Shown here piece by piece: positions 59,063-64,000 of a stretch of DNA of 64,000 bases. A program made the position numbers and the translations under genes. The notes below the pieces were generated by a model. It was given only the letters and a program-made list of their open reading frames with translations. It was not told the origin of the DNA and ran no database searches. The DNA comes from Sulfitobacter sp043557345 (GTDB lineage: Bacteria > Pseudomonadota > Alphaproteobacteria > Rhodobacterales > Rhodobacteraceae). Position 1 is the stretch's first letter. Each line of letters begins with the position of its first letter. Location of the stretch: contig NZ_JBIFFV010000009.1 in the NCBI RefSeq assembly GCF_043557345.1, positions 1 through 64,000 of the forward strand. The letters run 5' to 3'.

Positions 59063-59656
59063 TTACTGGCCCTTTTGCTCGTAAGCCGTGCCCCAGCCCC
59101 AAGCGCCGGAGCCAAAGCCGCGTGCGACCACGCGCTCGCGGTAGATGTCCGAGACCATGTCCCCGTCACCGGCCAGAAGCGCCTTGGTCGAGCACATCTC
59201 GGCGCAGATCGGCAGTTTGCCTTCCGCGATCCGGTTGCGGCCGTACTTTTGGAACTCGGCCTGAGAGTGGTTTTCCTCGGGGCCACCGGCGCAGAAGGTG
59301 CATTTGTCCATCTTGCCGCGGCTGCCGAAGTTGCCAGCCTGCGGGTACTGCGGCGCGCCGAAGGGGCAGGCGTAGAAGCAGTAGCCGCAGCCAATGCAGA
59401 GGTCTTTGGAGTGCAGCACGATGCCATCATCGGTCTGGTAGAAACAGTCCACCGGGCAGACCGCCATGCAGGGCGCGTCCGAGCAGTGCATACAGGCGAC
59501 CGAGATCGAGCGTTCGCCCGGCTGGCCGTCCTGAATGGTCACCACGCGGCGGCGGTTGATGCCCCAAGGCACCTCGTGTTCGTTCTTACAAGCCGTGACG
59601 CAGGCGTTGCATTCAATGCAGCGCTCGGCATCGCAGAGAAACTTTGCTCTTGCCAT
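59063..59656 (-). CDS. fdhB: Formate dehydrogenase beta (iron-sulfur) subunit
   Basis: 197 residues with four ferredoxin-like cysteine clusters: CIECNACVTACK, CMHCSDAPCMAVCPVD, CIGCGYCFYACPFGAP and CTFCAGGPEENHSQAEF...CAEMC, the pattern for four [4Fe-4S] clusters linking FdhA to the cytochrome b subunit. No C-terminal transmembrane helix is visible, unlike FdnH. Twelve bases after fdhA. Confidence 0.92.
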   Translation of the reverse strand: MARAKFLCDAERCIECNACVTACKNEHEVPWGINRRRVVTIQDGQPGERSISVACMHCSDAPCMAVCPVDCFYQTDDGIVLHSKDLCIGCGYCFYACPFGAPQYPQAGNFGSRGKMDKCTFCAGGPEENHSQAEFQKYGRNRIAEGKLPICAEMCSTKALLAGDGDMVSDIYRERVVARGFGSGAWGWGTAYEQKGQ

Positions 59657-59668
59657 TCTCTTGTCTCC

Positions 59669-62656
59669 TTACGCTGGCATGATCTTGCAGAGAGTCGCTT
59701 TGGTCTCCTGCATTTGCGTGACTGAATCGTAGCCGTAGGTCTGCACGGTGTTGGTGCTTTCGCCCAGAACGATCGGATCGGCCCCATCGGGGTATTTATC
59801 CCGCAGGCTGACGCCTTCCATATGCCCGCCGAAGTGGAAGGGCATGAAGGCCACGCCCTCGCCCACCCGTTCGGTGACCATGGCCATCACCTTGATCTTG
59901 CCGCCTTCCGGGCCTTCGACCCAGACATCGGCCCCGTCGCGCACACCGAGGTTGTTGGCGTCACGGGTGTTGATCTCGATGAACATGTTCTGCTGCAGCT
60001 CGGCCAGCCATGGGTTCGACCGGGTCTCATCCCCGCCGCCCTCATATTCGACCAATCGGCCAGAGGTGAGGATGATCGGGAATTCCTGCGAGAAGTCGTT
60101 CTTTTGGATCGACGCATAGAGCGTCGGCACCCGCCAGAAGGTCTTGTCCTCGTAGGTCGGATAATCCGCCACCAGATCGCGCCGGTTGGAATAAAGCGGC
60201 TCGCGGTGTTTCGGCACCGGGTCGGGGAAGGTCCAGACCACGCAGCGGGCCTTGGCGTTTCCGAAGGGGGCGCAGCCATGCTCAATCGCCACCCGCTGGA
60301 TGCCGCCCGACAGGTCGGTCTTCCAGTTGATGCCGCCGACTTGGGCCACGTAATCGGAATCGATTTCACCCTGTTGCGAGGTTTCACCGACTTCCGCCTG
60401 CCCGTCATCGGCGTTTTCCGGCGCTTCGTAACCGGCGACAGCTTCGATGACGCGGCGCTCATCCGCTGTCAGGTCGCCGTCCCAACCCAAATCCACCAGC
60501 ATCTGCATGGTGAATTCGGGATAGCCGTCCTTGATCTCGGACCCTTTGGAATAGACGCCCTCGGCCAGCAGGTTCTCCCCATCACGCTCCACACCGAAAC
60601 GGGCGCGGAAGGTCAGACCGCCTTGGGCCACCGGCAGCGACATGTCATAAAGGTTCGCCGTGCCGGGGTGGTTCATCTCGGGCGTGCCCCAGCAGGGCCA
60701 CGGCATCCCGTAGTAATCGCCATCCGCCGGGCCGCCCACGGCACGCAGCGTGGTTTTGTCGAAAGTATGCTGGTTCTGCATGTGCATCTTCATCCGCTCG
60801 GGCGACTGCCCGGTATAGCCGATGGTCCACATGCCCTTGTTGAACTCGCGCGTCAGGTCTTCGATCAGCGGCTCTTCACCATTCACCTCGATGTTGCGGA
60901 ACATGCGATCCTCAAAGCCGAATTTCTTGGCGAACTTATAGAGGATCGTGTGGTCCGGCAGGCTTTCGAACAGCGGCTCCACCACCTTCTCGCGCCATTG
61001 GAGCGAGCGGTTCGATGCGGTAACCGAGCCGGAGGTCTCGAACTGTGTGCAGGCCGGGAGCAGATAGGTGTTGTCGGTCCGATCGTGCAGAACGGCGGAA
61101 ACGGTGGGGTATGGGTCGACCACGACCAAGAGGTCGAGCTTTTCCATCGCCGTTTTCATCTCGCCCTGACGGGTTTGCGAGTTCGGCGCGTGGCCCCAGA
61201 GCACCATCGCTTTCGTGTTGTCGGGCTGTTCAAGGTTCTCACGGTCTTCAAGCACGCCGTCGATCCAACGCGACACCGGGATCCCGGTCAGGTTGATCAT
61301 GCGCTGTTCTTCGCCCGCGCCATCGGTCCAAGAAGCGAAACGGCTCTGGATCCACTCCAGATCCTCACCCCAGACCCGCGCCCAATGCGCCCAAGAGCCA
61401 TCGGACAGACCGTAGTAGCCCGGCAGCGTGTCGGCCAGAACGCCGAGGTCCGTGGCACCCTGCACGTTGTCGTGGCCGCGGAAGATGTTGGTGCCGCCGC
61501 CCGCGGTGCCCATGTTGCCAAGGGCCAGCTGCAGGATGCAGTAGGCGCGGGTGTTGTTGTTGCCGTTGGTGTGCTGCGTGCCGCCCATGCACCAGATCAC
61601 GGTGCCGGGACGGTGGTTGGCCAGGGTGCGCGCGACGCGCTCAAGCTGGGAGCCGGGCACGCCGGTGACGCGCTCGACCTCATCGGGCGTCCAGTTGGCG
61701 ACTTCCTTGCGGATCTCGTCCATGCCCCAAACGCGGGTGCGGATGAATTCCTCATCCTCCCAGCCGTTCTCGAAGATGTGGTAGAGGATGCCCCAGACCA
61801 GCGCCACGTCCGAGCCGGGACGCATGCGCACATACTCGTCCGCATGGGCCGCGGTGCGGGTGAAACGCGGATCGCAGACGATCAGCGGGGCGTTGTTCTC
61901 TTCTTTCGCCTTCAAGACGTGCTGCAGCGAGACCGGGTGCGCCTCGGCGGGGTTGCCGCCGATGATGAAGATCGCACGCGACTTGTGGATGTCGTTGTAG
62001 CTGTTGGTCATGGCGCCGTAGCCCCATGTGTTCGCCACGCCCGCCACGGTTGTGGAGTGACAAATCCGCGCTTGGTGGTCGACGTTGTTGGTGCCCCAAT
62101 AGGCTGCGAATTTGCGGAACAGATAGGCCTGTTCGTTGGAGTGCTTAGCCGAGCCGAGCCAATAGACCGAATCCGGTCCAGAGGTGTCACGGATCGACAG
62201 CATCTGATCGCCGATCTCGTTGATCGCCTGCTCCCAAGAGATCCGCTGCCATTCGCCGCCAACCTTCTTCATCGGGTACTTCAGGCGACGCTCGCCATGG
62301 GCGTGCTCACGGACCGAAGCGCCCTTGGCGCAATGCGCGCCGAGGTTGAAGGGGCTGTCCCAACCGGGTTCCTGACCCAGCCAAACACCGTCCGACACTT
62401 CGGCGATGACGGTACAACCGACCGAACAATGGGTGCAGACGGATTTCTTCACTTCCATCTTGCCACTGACAGCGGCGGTGGCGGCGCTGGCCTGTTGCAC
62501 GCTGCCCGCGGTGCCTGCGATTGCGGCAAGCCCGCCGATGGCAAGGCCCGAGCCGCGCAGGAACGCGCGCCGGTCAATACCGCTGCGCGCCACATCGGAC
62601 ATGATGCCTGTCCGCTGCGCAGACCGCGCGACCCCATTGGTCTTTTTCCTCAACAT
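59669..62656 (-). CDS. fdhA: Formate dehydrogenase alpha subunit (molybdopterin, Cys-type)
   Basis: 995 residues, exported via Tat (RR at 29-30 in DRRAFLRGSGLAIGG). [4Fe-4S] site Cys74, Cys77, Cys81 and Cys109 (CTHCSVGC ... GAHCAKG). The metal ligand is Cys199 (TGT at 62062-62060) followed by catalytic His200 in HQARICHSTTV, where E. coli FdnG/FdoG has selenocysteine; the other MGD-binding regions and C-terminal dinucleotide domain are intact. Oxidises periplasmic formate to CO2. GGGAG precedes ATG. No UGA readthrough is needed. Operon order torD-like, Tat peptide, fdhA, fdhB, fdhC. Confidence 0.93.
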   Translation of the reverse strand: MLRKKTNGVARSAQRTGIMSDVARSGIDRRAFLRGSGLAIGGLAAIAGTAGSVQQASAATAAVSGKMEVKKSVCTHCSVGCTVIAEVSDGVWLGQEPGWDSPFNLGAHCAKGASVREHAHGERRLKYPMKKVGGEWQRISWEQAINEIGDQMLSIRDTSGPDSVYWLGSAKHSNEQAYLFRKFAAYWGTNNVDHQARICHSTTVAGVANTWGYGAMTNSYNDIHKSRAIFIIGGNPAEAHPVSLQHVLKAKEENNAPLIVCDPRFTRTAAHADEYVRMRPGSDVALVWGILYHIFENGWEDEEFIRTRVWGMDEIRKEVANWTPDEVERVTGVPGSQLERVARTLANHRPGTVIWCMGGTQHTNGNNNTRAYCILQLALGNMGTAGGGTNIFRGHDNVQGATDLGVLADTLPGYYGLSDGSWAHWARVWGEDLEWIQSRFASWTDGAGEEQRMINLTGIPVSRWIDGVLEDRENLEQPDNTKAMVLWGHAPNSQTRQGEMKTAMEKLDLLVVVDPYPTVSAVLHDRTDNTYLLPACTQFETSGSVTASNRSLQWREKVVEPLFESLPDHTILYKFAKKFGFEDRMFRNIEVNGEEPLIEDLTREFNKGMWTIGYTGQSPERMKMHMQNQHTFDKTTLRAVGGPADGDYYGMPWPCWGTPEMNHPGTANLYDMSLPVAQGGLTFRARFGVERDGENLLAEGVYSKGSEIKDGYPEFTMQMLVDLGWDGDLTADERRVIEAVAGYEAPENADDGQAEVGETSQQGEIDSDYVAQVGGINWKTDLSGGIQRVAIEHGCAPFGNAKARCVVWTFPDPVPKHREPLYSNRRDLVADYPTYEDKTFWRVPTLYASIQKNDFSQEFPIILTSGRLVEYEGGGDETRSNPWLAELQQNMFIEINTRDANNLGVRDGADVWVEGPEGGKIKVMAMVTERVGEGVAFMPFHFGGHMEGVSLRDKYPDGADPIVLGESTNTVQTYGYDSVTQMQETKATLCKIMPA

Positions 62657-62757
62657 ATCTTCACTCCCTATGCGCGGGCTGGCCCCGCCTGAGGTGGCTA
62701 TTGAACGGCGGGCGTTGTCGCCCTGCCAAGTGTCGGGGCCGCGCCCCTGTTATCTGG

Positions 62758-62970
62758 TCAGAACCGCGCGGCGGCGTAATAGGCGCGCGTGTGTTCGGTG
62801 TCTTGGATACGGTCCGAAGACAGGTCGGGCGCCTTGGCCGCTTCGGCCTCGGTCCCGGTGGTGGCCACGGCGACGGCGGCCAAAGGAGCGGCGCTGCCCG
62901 CGAATTTCAGGAAGTCGCGCCGATCCTTGCGAACGGCTGTGTCGGTGGATCCCTCTGGCTTGCGTGTCAT
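62758..62970 (-). CDS. Formate dehydrogenase-region Tat-signal small protein
   Basis: 70 residues. Twin-arginine signal KDRRDFLKFAGSAAPLAAVAV at 15-35 followed by a short tail SDRIQDTEHTRAYYAAARF. Matches the small Tat-target proteins regularly found just upstream of fdhA in such operons; the YY.AARF ending is conserved there. Function is unknown; possibly a periplasmic assembly factor. GGAGAG before ATG. Confidence 0.85.
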   Translation of the reverse strand: MTRKPEGSTDTAVRKDRRDFLKFAGSAAPLAAVAVATTGTEAEAAKAPDLSSDRIQDTEHTRAYYAAARF

Positions 62971-63035
62971 CTTCTCTCTCCTGTTACGTCTTTGGTTCAG
63001 GGGCGCGTGGCCCCGCCTGTCTCATCACGGTGCGT

Positions 63036-63644
63036 CTAGTCGCCTTTGCTCAGCCGGAAGGCTTCGGCTTCGATCTGCATGAAGGCCCGGCCGATTTTGC
63101 CTACGGGGGCATAGAAGACCGAGTTCTTCGCGCCTTCGAGGTCGGCAAAGAAGTGCCCGGCCCAAGGGGCGATATGCCGGTTAAAGAATGTCTTTTGCTG
63201 CGCCACGGTGGCAGGCGCCGAGAACCGGCCTGCGATCATCGCGCCCATCATCTCCATCAATGAGGCGATGTTGTCTTCGGGCTCGAACACATTTGCTGCC
63301 CGCTCCAACCCGCGCGCGACCATGTCTTGGCGCAGTGCGGCCAGCGGCTTTTCGTTGAGAAAACCGGTGAGGTAGAAGCTGGCATAGGGCAAAAGCTCGC
63401 CCCGGCCCAGACCGATGAAGAGCCGGTTAAACTCGCTCTCCGCGCCCGAGGGTTTGGTCTTGCCCGCCAGTTTGGAGAGCGCTTTGAACCCCTGACCCAA
63501 TTCGCTGTCGTCGCCCGAGAGGGCGGCACATTGATCCAGCAGGACCTGATCCGGCGGGCCGGAAAGGATAAGCCCCATGAAGTTGTAAAGGTCCGCGCGC
63601 AGGCGGTCTTCTTCGGGCAGGGGCGTTGCGGCCAATTGGGTCAT
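63036..63644 (-). CDS. TorD/DmsD-family chaperone for formate dehydrogenase
   Basis: 202 residues, all-helical Tat-proofreading chaperone family. ADLYNFMGLILSGPPDQVLLDQ, FNRLFIGLGRGELLPYASFYLTGFLNEKPLA (EYxRLF and PYxSxYL-type family motifs), DNIASLMEMMGAMIAG and HIAPWAGHFFADL. Probably binds the FdhA Tat signal and guides cofactor insertion. ATGA overlap with the upstream DUF3306 gene. Confidence 0.87.
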   Translation of the reverse strand: MTQLAATPLPEEDRLRADLYNFMGLILSGPPDQVLLDQCAALSGDDSELGQGFKALSKLAGKTKPSGAESEFNRLFIGLGRGELLPYASFYLTGFLNEKPLAALRQDMVARGLERAANVFEPEDNIASLMEMMGAMIAGRFSAPATVAQQKTFFNRHIAPWAGHFFADLEGAKNSVFYAPVGKIGRAFMQIEAEAFRLSKGD

Positions 63645-64000
63645 GCGCTGCTACCTTCCATGTCCTGTGCCAGATCGCTGGCAAAGTGAAACCGCATGCG
63701 GCGGTGGGTCGGCGCAGGCTGCGCCTCCGCATCGTCTTCCGGGGCCGCGGTTTGCGCCGCATAGGTTGTGTCGTGAACCAGAGCCGTTTCGGTCCGGCGC
63801 GGGCCCGGCACGACGACATCATGGGTCGGTGCCAGCGCGGGCGCTTCTGCCTCAACCACCTCTTCCGGCGCGTCGGCCTCGGCGGTCAGCACCTCTTCGA
63901 CCTTCGCGACCATGCCCCGGCCCACTTTGTAGATCGTGTTGACCGGCTTTCCAGCGGTGGCCGCCGCGGTGTAATCGTCGTCATAGTCGTTCAACCCGTC
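63641..64000 (-). CDS. DUF3306 protein, C-terminal part (cut by window edge)
   Basis: The minus-strand frame is open to the end of the window. The entering sequence DGLNDYDDDYT matches the typical DUF3306 stretch (PVFANLDGLNDYDEDFT), so the N-terminal half lies beyond base 64000. The rest is low complexity, Ala/Glu/Pro-rich (VVEAEAPALAPTHD) with RRMRFHFASDLAQDMEG at the end. DUF3305/DUF3306 genes are standard neighbours of this formate dehydrogenase type; function unknown. Overlaps the TorD-like gene by four bases. Confidence 0.75.
   Translation of the reverse strand, partial: DGLNDYDDDYTAAATAGKPVNTIYKVGRGMVAKVEEVLTAEADAPEEVVEAEAPALAPTHDVVVPGPRRTETALVHDTTYAAQTAAPEDDAEAQPAPTHRRMRFHFASDLAQDMEGSSA

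Noticed and set aside
59669..62656. Selenocysteine in FdhA
   Set aside because: The codon is TGT, and no in-frame TGA or SECIS-like context exists.
59822..62692. Long plus-strand open frame opposite fdhA
   Set aside because: Antisense shadow; no domain, no plausible start, and fdhA carries every expected motif.

Overview
The window is high-GC, densely packed DNA with no gene-free stretch longer than about 285 bases. It looks like an alphaproteobacterium of the Rhodobacterales (Roseobacter group). The basis is the abundance of TRAP transporters (one TAXI type, two DctPQM type), FCD-type GntR regulators, a urease operon with a His-tailed UreE, a Cys-type membrane formate dehydrogenase and non-phosphorylative sugar-acid catabolism. 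The genus cannot be fixed from the sequence alone. No rRNA, tRNA, CRISPR array or replication origin was seen.

Left edge to 6 kb: the tail of an IS30-family transposase; a ygiC/ygiB-like pair; an unlisted 52-residue His-rich membrane peptide; then a beta-keto acid cleavage enzyme (BKACE) and a 3-hydroxyacyl-CoA-dehydrogenase-like protein, divergent from an SDR across a 17-bp-arm palindrome, with a LysR regulator that has a related dyad upstream.

6 to 28 kb is the most distinctive part, a hydroxy-acid/sugar-acid catabolic region. It contains a complete but split nickel-pincer cofactor pathway: larC next to a LarA-like racemase/epimerase at 6-8.6 kb, and larB-larE at 19-20.4 kb. Between them lie a UxaA/GarD-type dehydratase, an IlvD/Edd-type sugar-acid dehydratase, a DapA-type lyase, an RraA/HMG-type aldolase, an HpcH-type aldolase, alpha-ketoglutarate-semialdehyde dehydrogenase and a D-2-hydroxyacid dehydrogenase. 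Three FCD GntR regulators sit in the region. A TAXI TRAP transporter, a ThDP enzyme and an FAD-linked D-2-hydroxyacid dehydrogenase follow. A 13-mer, AACTGATATATTA, occurs in two of the divergent promoters and probably marks one regulon. I infer that the NPN enzyme epimerises or racemises a 2-hydroxy acid that the dehydratases then process; the substrate is unknown.

28 to 38 kb: an SDR; a TetR gene broken by a one-base frameshift beside its quinone-oxidoreductase-like target; a ureDAB-C-E-F-G operon carrying a second His-rich membrane peptide between ureA and ureB; a degraded S58 peptidase remnant; UDP-glucose dehydrogenase; and a phage/GTA-type DUF2793 protein.

38 to 47 kb: a three-gene operon of two PLP enzymes and a serine hydrolase with no recognised pathway; then an mdeR-mdeA-mdeB methionine gamma-lyase / 2-oxobutyrate dehydrogenase locus extended by an isoaspartyl peptidase.

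47 to 56 kb: two TRAP systems (one with its binding protein on the opposite strand) and a polar amino-acid ABC transporter. Two copies of a two-hairpin intergenic repeat (ATCGCC...GGCGAT) lie beside the terminators.

56 to 64 kb: an operon on the minus strand for a membrane-bound formate dehydrogenase: DUF3306 protein (cut by the window end), TorD-like chaperone, small Tat protein, fdhA, fdhB, fdhC, a 41-residue membrane peptide and finally an NtrC/DctD-like response regulator that lacks the GAFTGA loop.
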